A stretch of DNA of 64,000 nucleotides from JACCXG01 sp963717745 (GCA_963717745.1 CAVQXJ010000013.1:992001-1056000), one strand, 5' to 3'. Shown: positions 19,227 through 26,831, counted from the first letter of the stretch. The notes: generated by a model from the sequence alone, not told the origin. Made by a program: numbers and translations.

Positions 19227-19862
19227 TCAGTAGCTCTCGGCATTCGCAGCGTCGGAGGCGCGAAACCAGGTCGCGATGGTATAGCGCTCGCCGCCCGTCA
19301 CCATCGTGACTTCGTGCGTCGTCTCGGACCGGAACGCGAGAAGCGACCCGGCGGCGCCGACGACCGCCTGACGCAGCTCGCCCTGCGGGTAAGGCGCATG
19401 GAACACCAGCTCGCCCCCCGTGTAGCCGCCGGAAAGATTCCCGGGAGTCTGCGCATTGAGAAAGATCACGATCGAGATCCGCCGATCCCGTGTGCGATCG
19501 CGGGTCAGCGGGGTGTTGCCGTCCTGGTGAGCGACGAAGAAGCCTCCGGTCTCGTAGCGCAGGAACTGGAGCGGCTCATGAGCCGACAGCGCGACCTCGA
19601 ACCGCTCCGTCAGCGCCGGTGTCAGGTCCGACAGACGGCGATCGACGAGACGGCGCGTGGCGTCGCTGACTGCCAGCTGTGTCGCATGCCTGACGCGGGA
19701 GACAGCTTCCGTGCGGCCATGGCCGTGCACGGTGGCCGCCGCGCCAGCCGCGGCACGCGCGTCGGTCAGCACGGCATCGCGCGTCGGAGGATCGAGAAAA
19801 GCGTCGAGGAGAAGCCCTGGCCCTAGGTCCTTCCAATCGAGCACGCTCCTTGTGCTTGGCAT
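19227..19862 (-). CDS. 2-oxoglutarate/Fe(II)-dependent oxygenase, prolyl-4-hydroxylase type
   Basis: 211 residues, ATG at 19862. The jelly-roll enzyme shows the iron ligands HQD near 110-112 and THE near 184, with the 2-oxoglutarate-binding Arg in GGERYTIATWF. FLRYETGGFFVAHQDGN and YTGGELVFH are typical of the P4Hc subfamily that hydroxylates proline or related residues. It faces the GNAT gene tail to tail with a gap of about 60 bp. Substrate unknown; a link to the proline- and repeat-rich giant protein is speculative. Confidence 0.88.
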   Translation of the reverse strand: MPSTRSVLDWKDLGPGLLLDAFLDPPTRDAVLTDARAAAGAAATVHGHGRTEAVSRVRHATQLAVSDATRRLVDRRLSDLTPALTERFEVALSAHEPLQFLRYETGGFFVAHQDGNTPLTRDRTRDRRISIVIFLNAQTPGNLSGGYTGGELVFHAPYPQGELRQAVVGAAGSLLAFRSETTHEVTMVTGGERYTIATWFRASDAANAESY

Positions 19863-19882
19863 GTTGAAATTCCAACTTCGGA

Positions 19883-19906
19883 GTGTCAGGCAGTGAATCG
19901 TGAACG
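19883..19906 (+). repeat. single REP copy
   Basis: One forward copy of the dispersed repeat GTGTCAGGCAGTGAATCGTG followed by AACG, lying 20 bp upstream of the oxygenase start codon. No inverted partner is visible nearby. Confidence 0.8.
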
Positions 19907-19991
19907 CTCCCGATTACAGTAGCTGCCATGAGCGAGCGCAATGACGCAGGCGAGTCGAATGGCGCGAACCCGCGAACCCGCGAACCGCGAT

Positions 19992-20315
19992 CTACGTGAA
20001 GATCGCCTCGTACACCATCCCCTTGCCGTCGGGTCCGACCGGCACCAGGAAGATCTCGTACACGCCCATCTCGTCGTGCACGACCTCGTAGATGCTCTGT
20101 GGCAGCGGGGCCATCAGGCTCGTGCGAAACGACAGCGAGAACGGCGTCCGCCGCTGTGACGCTTCCGACGGAGCCCGGCTCGGGCCGCCGCCGAGCGCGC
20201 GCGCTTCGATGAGCTCGGCTTCGACCTCACTCTCAGGACGCGGGCGGATCCGGAAGGTTTGGCCGACTCGCGGCTGAAAGGCGTCGACCGTCAGGGTCTC
20301 GAGGCTGCTCGACAT
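19992..20315 (-). CDS. DUF6916-like protein
   Basis: 107 residues from the ATG at 20315 (SSSLETLTVDAFQPRVGQTFRIR). The sequence ends with SIYEVVHDEMGVYEIFLVPVGPDGKGMVYEAIFT, the pattern of the small DUF6916 family commonly found next to tail-collar proteins. No signal peptide or membrane segment. Probably part of the same functional locus as the three collar proteins although it lies on the other strand. Biochemical role unknown. Confidence 0.75.
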   Translation of the reverse strand: MSSSLETLTVDAFQPRVGQTFRIRPRPESEVEAELIEARALGGGPSRAPSEASQRRTPFSLSFRTSLMAPLPQSIYEVVHDEMGVYEIFLVPVGPDGKGMVYEAIFT

Positions 20316-20363
20316 GACCCTATCCTCTGGCACCTGTCGGCCGGCTCGCAAGTATCTTCTTGC

Positions 20364-20402
20364 TCAGGCACAGATGAGGACGTTGACGTCCGGCACGATC
20401 AT
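20364..20402 (-). pseudogene. VapC toxin remnant (12 residues)
   Basis: The ATG at 20402 overlaps the antitoxin stop (ATGA) and starts MIVPDVNVLICA, the first strand of a PIN-domain VapC with its first acidic residue (D5). A TGA follows at once. All other PIN residues are missing; the DNA beyond is unrelated spacer before the DUF6916 gene. The toxin is dead. Confidence 0.65.
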
Positions 20403-20643
20403 CGGATGTCGTCAAGGCAGTCGAGCACATCGCCCGTGTCATCGAGATTGATCCCGGCCGGACACCGCCCGTGGCCTTCGACGTCGGAAGCCTCACGCGC
20501 GCCGAACGTGCATGCTTGTGCGAGCCTGAGATGGCGAGCCGCAGCCCCCGCTCCATCAAGCTGGTCAAAGTCTCTCCGCGCTTGCGCGCTTCCTGCTTGG
20601 CCTTCGTCAGCAGGCCTGGGTCGAGCCTGACGGTGGTTCGCAT
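20399..20643 (-). pseudogene. VapB-like ribbon-helix-helix antitoxin (frameshifted)
   Basis: The ATG at 20643 begins MRTTVRLDPGLLTKAKQEARKRGETLTSLMERGLRL, a ribbon-helix-helix DNA-binding start typical of VapB. After VRLPTSKATGGVRPG the frame needs one base inserted in a G run near 20452 to give INLDDTGDVLDCLDDIR and the stop at 20399, the toxin-binding tail. Read without the shift it runs into unrelated sequence. Because the partner toxin is a 12-residue stump, the antitoxin has no target left and decay is plausible. Confidence 0.7.
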
Positions 20644-20654
20644 GCCCGAGCGTC

Positions 20655-20819
20655 TCAGCCAGACATACGCATGTCAAAGGCTCCGCGAGGTGGCGTCACG
20701 AAATCGACGTCGCGCGTCGTTCGAATCGCTCCGTGAGCGTTGGCGGCGAGTCCGCCAATCAGGATGTACTCGCCACCGCCGGCCGACAGCGCCTGCAGGA
20801 CCCGCTCGAAGTCTGTCAC
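20655..20819 (-). pseudogene. truncated MNT/DUF6036-type nucleotidyltransferase
   Basis: GTG at 20819 overlaps the stop of the upstream small gene. The 54 residues read DFERVLQALSAGGGEYILIGGLAANAHGAIRTTRDVDFV, the start of a nucleotidyltransferase with the GG motif and the first catalytic Asp pair (DVD). The frame ends at 20655 within a few residues, about a fifth of normal length, and the next gene start (20643) follows immediately. A deletion joined this stump to the VapB-like gene. Confidence 0.7.
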
Positions 20820-21010
20820 GCTGGCGGCTTCCGGCCAGCGTGCTGCATTCGCTCGGTGAAGTGCGTGAGCTCGACGAGCCGCTGCAGGCGTTGGGTTGGC
20901 GTCAGCTTCAGCGCCTGCCGCAGCACTCGCCGATCGACATCCTTCTTGTACACGTCGATGATGTCGTCGATTGACGATCGGGCCGGTCGCGGAGGATCGT
21001 GCGCGCCCAT
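20816..21010 (-). CDS. small partner protein of the nucleotidyltransferase
   Basis: 64 residues, ATG at 21010: SIDDIIDVYKKDVDRRVLRQALKLTPTQRLQRLVELTHFTERMQHAGRKPPA. Short helical proteins of this kind (SIDxAIEVYKxDVDRTLLREXLKLTPEERL pattern) are encoded directly upstream of DUF6036/MNT nucleotidyltransferases, in possible toxin-antitoxin or defence pairs. It is intact while its partner is truncated. Confidence 0.7.
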   Translation of the reverse strand: MGAHDPPRPARSSIDDIIDVYKKDVDRRVLRQALKLTPTQRLQRLVELTHFTERMQHAGRKPPA

Positions 21011-21058
21011 ACGGCTATTCTATGCCGGCCGGCTTGACCGGTCTCTCTACGTGAACGG

Positions 21059-21111
21059 TCAGCCGCGGTCAGGAGTCAGCCGCGGTCAGCGGCGGTCAGC
21101 GGCGGTCAGCG
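21059..21111. repeat. short tandem repeat CAGCGGCGGT
   Basis: Four to five imperfect 10-bp units (GGTCAGCGGC/GGTCAGCCGC) run directly into the REP copy at 21112. They share the GGTCAG core with the first bases of the REP, so slippage next to the repeat is possible. Confidence 0.5.
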
Positions 21112-21192
21112 GTGTCAGGCAGTGAATCGTGAACGACCCTCGAGTGGTGTCCCCCGGGGTGGTGTCAGATTCACGATTCACTGCCTGACACC
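21112..21192. repeat. inverted REP pair (81 bp)
   Basis: A forward copy (21112-21135) and a reverse copy (21169-21192) of GTGTCAGGCAGTGAATCGTG face each other across a 33-bp spacer. The reverse copy lies 29 bp from the stop codon of the glyoxalase-fold gene. Confidence 0.85.
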
Positions 21193-21221
21193 GCATTCGC
21201 GCCGCACTCGCGACGGTCGGA

Positions 21222-21611
21222 CTACTTCACCGGCGCCGCAATCCACCAGGTGATGCCGTTCGCATCCACGACGCCGGCATTCCGGTGGCCATAGGGCTTG
21301 TCTTCAGGCGCCGACTCCGACGTGGCTCCCGCATCCAGCGCACGCGCGTACAGCGCGTCCACGTCTGGGACCCACAGGTAGAGGGCCGCCGACAACGCCT
21401 TCCACTGGCCGTTCGCCTGTCCGATCATCACGAGCGAATCGCCGACGGTGAGCTCGGCGTGCATGACCGTGCCGTCGCCGTTGCGCTGGCAGGATTTTTC
21501 GGTCGCGCCGAACGCCGTTTTCAGAAAGGTCAACTCGGCGTCCGCGTCAGGGACGACGAGATAGGGGGTCAGCGTGCGGTAGGTGTCAATGGTGTCGGGC
21601 ATGGACGCCAT
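21222..21611 (-). CDS. VOC (glyoxalase/bleomycin-resistance fold) family protein
   Basis: About 129 residues. Starts at 21626, 21611 or 21602 are possible; none has a strong ribosome site, and 21626 overlaps the AraC stop as ATGA. The single VOC module reads TLTPYLVVPDADAELTFLKTAFGATEKSC, MHAELTVGDSLVMIGQA, LYLWVPDVDALYARALDAGATSESAPEDKPYGHRNAGVVDANGITWWIA, close to PhnB-like proteins. Substrate cannot be told. Coupled to the AraC-type regulator upstream. Confidence 0.85.
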   Translation of the reverse strand: MASMPDTIDTYRTLTPYLVVPDADAELTFLKTAFGATEKSCQRNGDGTVMHAELTVGDSLVMIGQANGQWKALSAALYLWVPDVDALYARALDAGATSESAPEDKPYGHRNAGVVDANGITWWIAAPVK

Positions 21612-21622
21612 TCTGCCCGACG

Positions 21623-22468
21623 TCATCGTTCGCTGGATTGTAAGAATGTGACGTGGTTCTGAAACGCCGTGCGGGCGGCTTCGTAGGCGGTTGGTGTCAG
21701 CCCCGAGAACTCGCGGAAGTCGTGGATCAGGTGGGCCTGGTCGAAATAGCCGCACGCCAGCGCGAGCCCCGTCCAATCCGTCGGGCCGCGGTGATGCACG
21801 CCCGTCAGGACCCGCTGGAACCGGAGGATCCGGCAATACCGCTTGGGGGTGACGCCGACATCCGCCTTGAACCGCTCGACGAAGCGCTTGGGACTGAGGG
21901 CAATCGCGTCGGTCACGTCGCGAATCCGGGCGACCGAGGGCTGCGCACGAAACGCCGCGAGCGCGTAGTGCACCGCGGGGTGCGGCGCCTTCCCACGACA
22001 GGTGTCCCGCAGCGCCGCTTCCAGGACGTCGAGCGTGGCATCCGGATCGACGGCGCTCAGCAACTGCTCCCGCAACCGCTGCGTGCGCTGGCGGCCCCAG
22101 AGCGCCTCGAGCGGGACGTCGGCGCGGCCCAACTCGCTGGCCGGTGCGGCGACGAACGGCACGGTGCCGCCGGGGCGGAAGACCACACCGGCGACGAAGG
22201 CCTGTTCATCGGTGTCGATGATCTCGAAGCGCGTGGTGACTCCGGTCAGGATGGAGCCCGGCGATTCGCGACAGACCAGGCCGGCGTCGCCATCCTCGTA
22301 GACCCGCGTCTCGTCCTCGGCGAGGTTCACGATCAGCTGCGCCCGGCCCGACGGCAGGACCCGTTCGAGCGCCCGCGGCCGCCAGTCGCTCCGGCAGAGC
22401 CAGATCGACTCGACCCACCCGTCGAGTGGCGGCGCGACCCGCCGCTGGTGGAACAACATGACGTCCAT
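21623..22468 (-). CDS. AraC-family transcriptional regulator
   Basis: 281 residues from the ATG at 22468, preceded by a GGGGGCGG stretch. The N-terminal ligand region (PLDGWVESIWLCRSDW, VLPSGRAQLIVNLAEDE, VAGVVFRPGGTVPFV) is of the DUF6597 type. The C-terminal AraC domain has two helix-turn-helix motifs: VTDAIALSPKRFVERFKADVGVTPKRYCRILRFQRVL and LALACGYFDQAHLIHDFREFSGLTPTAY. Its stop overlaps the possible start of the VOC gene, which it probably controls. Confidence 0.9.
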   Translation of the reverse strand: MDVMLFHQRRVAPPLDGWVESIWLCRSDWRPRALERVLPSGRAQLIVNLAEDETRVYEDGDAGLVCRESPGSILTGVTTRFEIIDTDEQAFVAGVVFRPGGTVPFVAAPASELGRADVPLEALWGRQRTQRLREQLLSAVDPDATLDVLEAALRDTCRGKAPHPAVHYALAAFRAQPSVARIRDVTDAIALSPKRFVERFKADVGVTPKRYCRILRFQRVLTGVHHRGPTDWTGLALACGYFDQAHLIHDFREFSGLTPTAYEAARTAFQNHVTFLQSSER

Positions 22469-22507
22469 GTTACCGCCCCCGCCCCGATTCAACCCGCTGG
22501 GATGGGG

Positions 22508-22526
22508 GTGTCAGGCAGTGAATCGT
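22508..22526 (+). repeat. single REP copy (partial)
   Basis: GTGTCAGGCAGTGAATCGT, forward, 29 bp before the start of the next membrane gene; the distal end diverges (TCCG instead of GAAC). Confidence 0.75.
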
Positions 22527-22554
22527 TCCGCCGCCCTGCTGGTATCCTCTCTGC

Positions 22555-22944
22555 GTGTCCACTTCATCGCCCGGCCGCGCAGGTGCCGGCGGCACCCCGG
22601 GCGGCGTCGGTCAGTTCTTCATCGGACTGATCATGGCGGCCGCAGGGGGATATCTGATCCTGAACCAGGTGCAGGTGACGACGTCCTTCTGGCGGTTCGG
22701 CCAGTACGGCGGCTTTGGCCTGACCCTCCTGCCGCTGCTCGCCGGCATCGGGATCCTCTTCTACAACGGGAAGTCGGTCGTCGGGTGGCTGCTCACGAGC
22801 GCCGGTGCGGCGATCATCTTCGCCAGCATCCTGATGCACATGGACATCTACTTCCGCCAGACGACGTTGTTCAACACGATTGCCATGCTGGTGCTGTTGT
22901 TCGGCGGGCTTGGTCTCGTCGCGCGTTCGCTGCGCAGCGCGTAG
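22555..22944 (+). CDS. small four-helix membrane protein of unknown function
   Basis: 129 residues, GTG at 22555 (no ATG fits). Four hydrophobic segments: GQFFIGLIMAAAGGYLIL, FGLTLLPLLAGIGILFYN, VGWLLTSAGAAIIFASILM and NTIAMLVLLFGGLGLVARSL. The layout resembles small integral membrane proteins found alone in many bacteria; no enzymatic motif. REP copies flank it on both sides. Confidence 0.75.
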   Translation: MSTSSPGRAGAGGTPGGVGQFFIGLIMAAAGGYLILNQVQVTTSFWRFGQYGGFGLTLLPLLAGIGILFYNGKSVVGWLLTSAGAAIIFASILMHMDIYFRQTTLFNTIAMLVLLFGGLGLVARSLRSA

Positions 22945-22961
22945 CGCGCGACGGGCGGAGG

Positions 22962-23033
22962 GTGTCAGGCAGTGAATCGTGAACAAGGGCCGTCATCCCA
23001 CGAGTTCACGTTCACGATTCACTGCCTGACACC
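22962..23033. repeat. inverted REP pair (72 bp)
   Basis: Forward copy 22962-22985 and reverse copy 23010-23033. The inner spacer contains CCGTCATCCCACGAGTT, which recurs in the pair at 23720. The reverse copy supplies the last codons and the stop of the minus-strand gene ending at 23012. Confidence 0.9.
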
Positions 23034-23611
23034 GTCACTTCGTTCACGCTGGCGAGCGCGCGGCCGCGGACCAGCATCTGCCACACGCGCGCGGTGAGGC
23101 CGTCTCGAGCCACCGCCATCGCGCGTTGCAAGGCCACCTCACGCTTCTCCAGCAGCTCCTCGATGCGCCTGTCCATCGGGGCGAACCACGAGACATAGGC
23201 GCCCTCCTCTGCCGCGGCCAGGGCGTACCGAACGCGCAGCTCCTGCAAGTGGCGAAGCTCGGCCTCGATCGTCTGATACTCGGCTTGCCGCCGTCGGGCT
23301 CTGACGACCCCGCCGATCAGGAGGGTGAGCAGCACGGCGGCCACGACCACCAGCGGTAGTACCACCAGCCAGTAGGCGTCGGCCGGCGACGAAGACGCCG
23401 CCTGGATGGCGAGCATCCACCCGCCGACCGCGCCGTAGGTCGCCAAGGCCACCAGCAGGAACGCGTAGACCGTCTCGAAGCACACGCGAGCGGCGCCACC
23501 GGCCCGCCCGCGCTCGGGACTGTCCTTCAACGACTCCAGCTGTGGCCCCACGAAGTGACGCATCGTCGCGACCGCCACCGCCAGGAGCACCAAGAGCGCC
23601 CAATAATTCAC
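23012..23611 (-). CDS. membrane protein of unknown function, C-terminus inside a REP
   Basis: 199 residues from the GTG at 23611, six bases after GGAGG. One membrane helix at the N-terminus (YWALLVLLAVAVATMRHFV), two central helices (VYAFLLVALATYGAVGGWML and YWLVVLPLVVVAAVLLTLLIGGVV), then a charged, probably coiled-coil cytoplasmic tail (ARRRQAEYQTIEAELRHLQELRVRYAL). The final residues SGSES and the TGA are encoded by the REP copy at 23010-23033, so the repeat sets the C-terminus. No family recognised. Confidence 0.7.
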   Translation of the reverse strand: MNYWALLVLLAVAVATMRHFVGPQLESLKDSPERGRAGGAARVCFETVYAFLLVALATYGAVGGWMLAIQAASSSPADAYWLVVLPLVVVAAVLLTLLIGGVVRARRRQAEYQTIEAELRHLQELRVRYALAAAEEGAYVSWFAPMDRRIEELLEKREVALQRAMAVARDGLTARVWQMLVRGRALASVNEVTVSGSES

Positions 23612-23719
23612 CACGCACCTCCAGCCCCGCTCCGTCGGCGGGCCGCACGGCGTCGCGGATGGCAAGAGGCGTACCGGCGCGGTGAGCAAAGTTGGAGGCG
23701 TACCGGCGAAAGAGGGCGG

Positions 23720-23791
23720 GTGTCAGGCAGTGAATCGTGAACGGGGCAGTCATCCTACGAGTTAACCGTTCACGATTCACTGCCTGACACC
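23720..23791. repeat. inverted REP pair (72 bp)
   Basis: Forward copy 23720-23743 and reverse copy 23768-23791, with the same total length and a similar spacer (CAGTCATCCTACGAGTTAAC) as the pair at 22962. It lies between two divergent genes. Confidence 0.9.
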
Positions 23792-23868
23792 CGCCAGGAG
23801 GGGCCTGGAACCGGATTGACCTCGGCGCCCTGCGACGTACAGTCCGGCGCGTGAAAGGGGAGACGAAG

Positions 23869-25269
23869 ATGAGCGCACCCCGAGGTTTTGCCGCGGCTCG
23901 CGAGTATCCGTTGTGGGACGCGATTTTCGGACGGCGATCGCGCCGCGTCGCGGCCGGGTCGGCATTCCGCTCCGGCAGCCTGTCGTTTCAGTCGAAGCTC
24001 GACCCGCAGCCGCTGTCCCGGCTGGAGGAGGCGTACCTGATCGCCGCCACAGGGGTGACCGGATTGCCCTACTGGGACAACCCCTACGAAACCGCCGACG
24101 GAAAGCCGCTCCTCGGCACGCCGTGCGTGGAAGGATCCGGCCGCGCCGCCGGCAGCCCCGACAACGCCCAGAGCACGGTGTTCTTCATGTGGAACGACGA
24201 GGGCACCTACATGCTGAAGCGGCCCGACGATCCGGGCCCTCCAGTGAACGTGCGCACGATGTCGGCCGACGACCTCATCACGCATGCGGAACGGTGCAAG
24301 GTCAAGGTCAAGGATGGCCGCCTCGAGTTTCCGCGCGACTTCCCGGCTTACGCGGGCGGCAACAAATACGTGTCGAACGTGCCGGGCAGCACGATGTTCA
24401 TGCCCGTCACCGAGGTCACACGGCAGTACATCAACGGTCTGTTCTACGTGCTGGCACAGGAGCCAGGCCGGCGTCCGGTCTTCCTCGACGACTTCAACAA
24501 CTGGTCGCCGTGTGGCTGCGAGCGGTGGGTGAAATCGAAGTTCCTCAACAAGCAGATCCCGATCCCCCTCGGCTTCTACGCGAAGGGACGCACCGAATAC
24601 GAAGCGATGCTGCTGCTGCAGAACCTGGCGCTCGTCGCGCAGAGCATGGGCCTTGGCGGCTGGATCCATGCCGCGTTCGAGAACACCATCATGCTGGGTG
24701 GCTATCCCGACATCGGACCAGGCCTGGGGTTCCGCTTCGAGCGACCCAAGAAACGGCTGATCCCGAGGCCGTACCCAGCGTCCACACCGAACCCGGTGGG
24801 CCTCGACGGCGTGCTGCAGTCGTATGCGCCGCCGTACTTCAAGGACACCGACGCCGCCATCGACGCGATCCTCGCGGAGAAATACGGACCGTCCGGGCTC
24901 TACTCGAAGGCCGGCACCGCGGCGCCGAGCATGAAGCCGGAGGCCGAGGCGGCGTTCATCCGCGAATCGCCGCACGTCGAGCCGGAAATCGTCGAAGTCG
25001 TGCGTGCCATCTGCCGTTACATCTGGAAGACCTACCGGCGGTTTCCCGCGCATTGCCACGCCATCGATTCGGCCGGCATCTGGATGCAGTGCCATCACAT
25101 CGATCCCGAGTTCTACGATCGCTTCTTCCGGGAGGCGTACTCGCCGACGCAGGCCGCCCACGCCGAGGCGTGGCACGGCAAAGGCGGGACCGGGCGCGCA
25201 GGGTGTCAGGCAGTGAATCGTGAATCAGGGAGACGGCGAGTCAGGCAAGGAAGCGATCGTCGGCGCTGA
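23869..25269 (+). CDS. large nitroreductase-like protein, REP-altered C-terminus
   Basis: About 466 residues; the ATG at 23869 is preceded by GGGGAG. I do not recognise the family firmly. The start (AAREYPLWDAIFGRRSRRVAAGSAF, LSRLEEAYLIAATGVTG) and the block YEAMLLLQNLALVAQSMGLGGWIHAAFEN look like the FMN-binding core of nitroreductases, but the protein is more than twice as long. It has a CGC motif and His-rich stretches (PAHCHAIDSAGIWMQCHHIDPEFYDRFF) near the end that could bind metal. The last 20 or so residues are coded by the REP at 25203 (GCQAVNRES) and what follows, so the natural C-terminus is probably a little earlier. Confidence 0.6.
   Translation: MSAPRGFAAAREYPLWDAIFGRRSRRVAAGSAFRSGSLSFQSKLDPQPLSRLEEAYLIAATGVTGLPYWDNPYETADGKPLLGTPCVEGSGRAAGSPDNAQSTVFFMWNDEGTYMLKRPDDPGPPVNVRTMSADDLITHAERCKVKVKDGRLEFPRDFPAYAGGNKYVSNVPGSTMFMPVTEVTRQYINGLFYVLAQEPGRRPVFLDDFNNWSPCGCERWVKSKFLNKQIPIPLGFYAKGRTEYEAMLLLQNLALVAQSMGLGGWIHAAFENTIMLGGYPDIGPGLGFRFERPKKRLIPRPYPASTPNPVGLDGVLQSYAPPYFKDTDAAIDAILAEKYGPSGLYSKAGTAAPSMKPEAEAAFIRESPHVEPEIVEVVRAICRYIWKTYRRFPAHCHAIDSAGIWMQCHHIDPEFYDRFFREAYSPTQAAHAEAWHGKGGTGRAGCQAVNRESGRRRVRQGSDRRR
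25203..25224 (+). repeat. single REP copy
   Basis: Forward copy GTGTCAGGCAGTGAATCGTG plus AA, placed inside the 3' end of the nitroreductase-like gene and at the 3' end of the methyltransferase remnant on the other strand. Confidence 0.8.
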
Positions 25270-25580
25270 ACACGAGGAAGTGCTGCCGCGGCAGGAAGTC
25301 GTGCCGCGCGTCGAGCCGGTACCCCGCCTGTGCCATTCCCCGATGATCTGGTCCGCCTCAAACCGGAACTCCGGCGGCGGTCCTTCCGGCGCGTCCTTCC
25401 TGAAGTCGATGATCGCGACGCGGCCACCGGGCGCGAGTGACTTCGGAGATCGCTGACGTAGGTCGGACGGTTCGGCAGGTGATGGTAGGTATCGACGACG
25501 ATCACCACATCCGCTGGCTTGGGCAGCTTCGGGCTCGTGCCGCTCGCCTGGACGGTGACAGGCACGCAGCGGTGTCACGT
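25226..25580 (-). pseudogene. SAM-dependent methyltransferase, C-terminal fragment
   Basis: Three frames together give the second half of a class I methyltransferase: LPKPADVVIVVDTYHHLPNRPTYVSDLR, then LAPGGRVAIIDFRKDAPEGPPPEFRFEADQIIGEW, then AQAGYRLDARHDFLPRQHFLVFSADDRFLA and a stop. At least two frameshifts separate these pieces, and the SAM-binding N-terminal half is absent: beyond about 25580 the sequence becomes the repeat array. The gene was probably truncated when the repeat zone formed. Confidence 0.7.
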
Positions 25581-25627
25581 GCACCACCGAGCACGGGCAT
25601 CGGGGCGCACGACGGGGCACACGGAGA

Positions 25628-25778
25628 GGGTCAGGCACCAAGTGGGACGCACGGAGAGGGTCAGGCACCAAATCGTGATGGAGGTGCGGGGATCACGGCA
25701 ACGGTGGGCAACGGTGGGTGTCAGGCACCGAATCGTGCGCCACGCACAGAGAGGTGTCAGGCACTGCATCGTGAATCG
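25628..25778 (+). repeat. REP array upstream of the RAYT gene (four forward variants)
   Basis: Forward variants at 25628-25641, 25658-25678, 25718-25739 and 25754-25778. Three read TCAGGCACC instead of the dispersed TCAGGCAGT, so GGTGTCAGGCACC can fold as a GGTG/CACC stem; the fourth is nearer the dispersed form (GCACTGCATCGTGAATCG). A duplicated 30-bp unit (CACGGAGAGGGTCAGGCACC) accounts for the first two. Confidence 0.8.
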
Positions 25779-25961
25779 ATTGGCGTCGGAGACTCCAGAG
25801 GGACTTCGCCCGAGACCCTGCGAGCGACTGACGCCGCAATTTGTGCGTGGCACGCCGCACCCGGAGGGCGCTGTATTTGCAATCTGCCGGTCGACTGGCC
25901 TCGAAATTCTCCAGGATCTCAGTGGCCTCCTGACGGCCCGTCGTTTGCGATCGGTCCTCGC

Positions 25962-26831
25962 ATGCCGAGGCGTCCCCGCCTGCAGTTCCCGGGCGCGGTC
26001 TACCACGTGATGGCGCGGGGCAACCGCAAGTCGATGATCGTCGAGGATGACGACGACCGGTGGATGTTCATGAAGACGTTCAGCGAGGCTGCCACCGACT
26101 ACGGTGTCCGCGTGTATGCCGGCTGTCTGATGGGCACGCACTACCACTTGTTGCTCGACACGCCGCGCCGCAACCTGTCCGAGTTCATCCGCAGCCTGAA
26201 CAGCGAGTACTCCAAAGCGTTCAATCGCCGGCATGCGCGGGTGGGACACACGTTCGAACAGCGGTTTGTGTCCATCGTGGTCCAGCGCGAGAAGTACTTG
26301 CGGCGGGTCGCGCGCTACATTGTGATCAACCCGGTCAAGGCACAGCTGTGCGACTGATCCGGCGGACTGGCCCTGGAGCACGCATCGCTGGACAGCGGGC
26401 CTGGAAGACCCGCCGGCGTGGCTCCATCTGGATTGGCTGCGCTGGGCCTTTCGCGCCGACGCGGCTGTCCGACGCGCAGCGGCGCTTGCCGCGTACACCC
26501 AGGATCCGACCGGGCTCTCGTGGTCGTTCGGCACGCCGGCCGCACTCGGCACGGCTCGCTTCAAGGAGGCTGTCATTGGGTCCCTGCGCGGCGGCGCAGA
26601 GCCGGCTGGTCTCCGCCGGCTGCCGCCGAGTGGGCGCAGCTGTCGTTGGATGCAGGTGTTCTCCGGCGAGGACGAGCGACAGTCGCAGCCGTGATGCGCT
26701 TGATCCTCGTCGCGCATGCCACACACGGGTATCGGGTCGCAGAAATCGCGAGGTTTCTGAGCGTGGCGCCCTCGACGGTCAGCAGGGCTCTGACCCGAGC
26801 CCGGAGATCGCCGGGGCTTGTGGTGCCGTGA
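25962..26831 (+). pseudogene. REP-associated tyrosine transposase (RAYT, Y1/IS200-like fold), two frameshifts
   Basis: The ATG at 25962 begins RRPRLQFPGAVYHVMARGNRKSMIVEDDDD. Then comes the HUH block GCLMGTHYHLLLDTPRRNLSEFIRSLNSEYSKAFNRRH, and GHTFEQRFVSIVVQREKYLRRVARYIVINPVKAQLCD holds the tyrosine region (YLRRVARYIVINP), all hallmarks of Y1 transposases of the RAYT type. At about 26350 one base shift continues as DPADWPWSTHRWTAG and LDWLRWAF. A second shift near 26590 gives the C-terminal helix-turn-helix GYRVAEIARFLSVAPSTVSRALTRAR, ending at 26831. A full enzyme of about 290 residues is thus encoded in three frames. Either it is newly dead or the assembly has two indels. RAYTs are known to move or maintain flanking REP sequences. 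Confidence 0.85.

Noticed and set aside
19929..19997. 23-codon frame starting MSERNDAGES after the REP copy
   Set aside because: It consists mostly of the CGCGAACC tandem repeat and has no further support.
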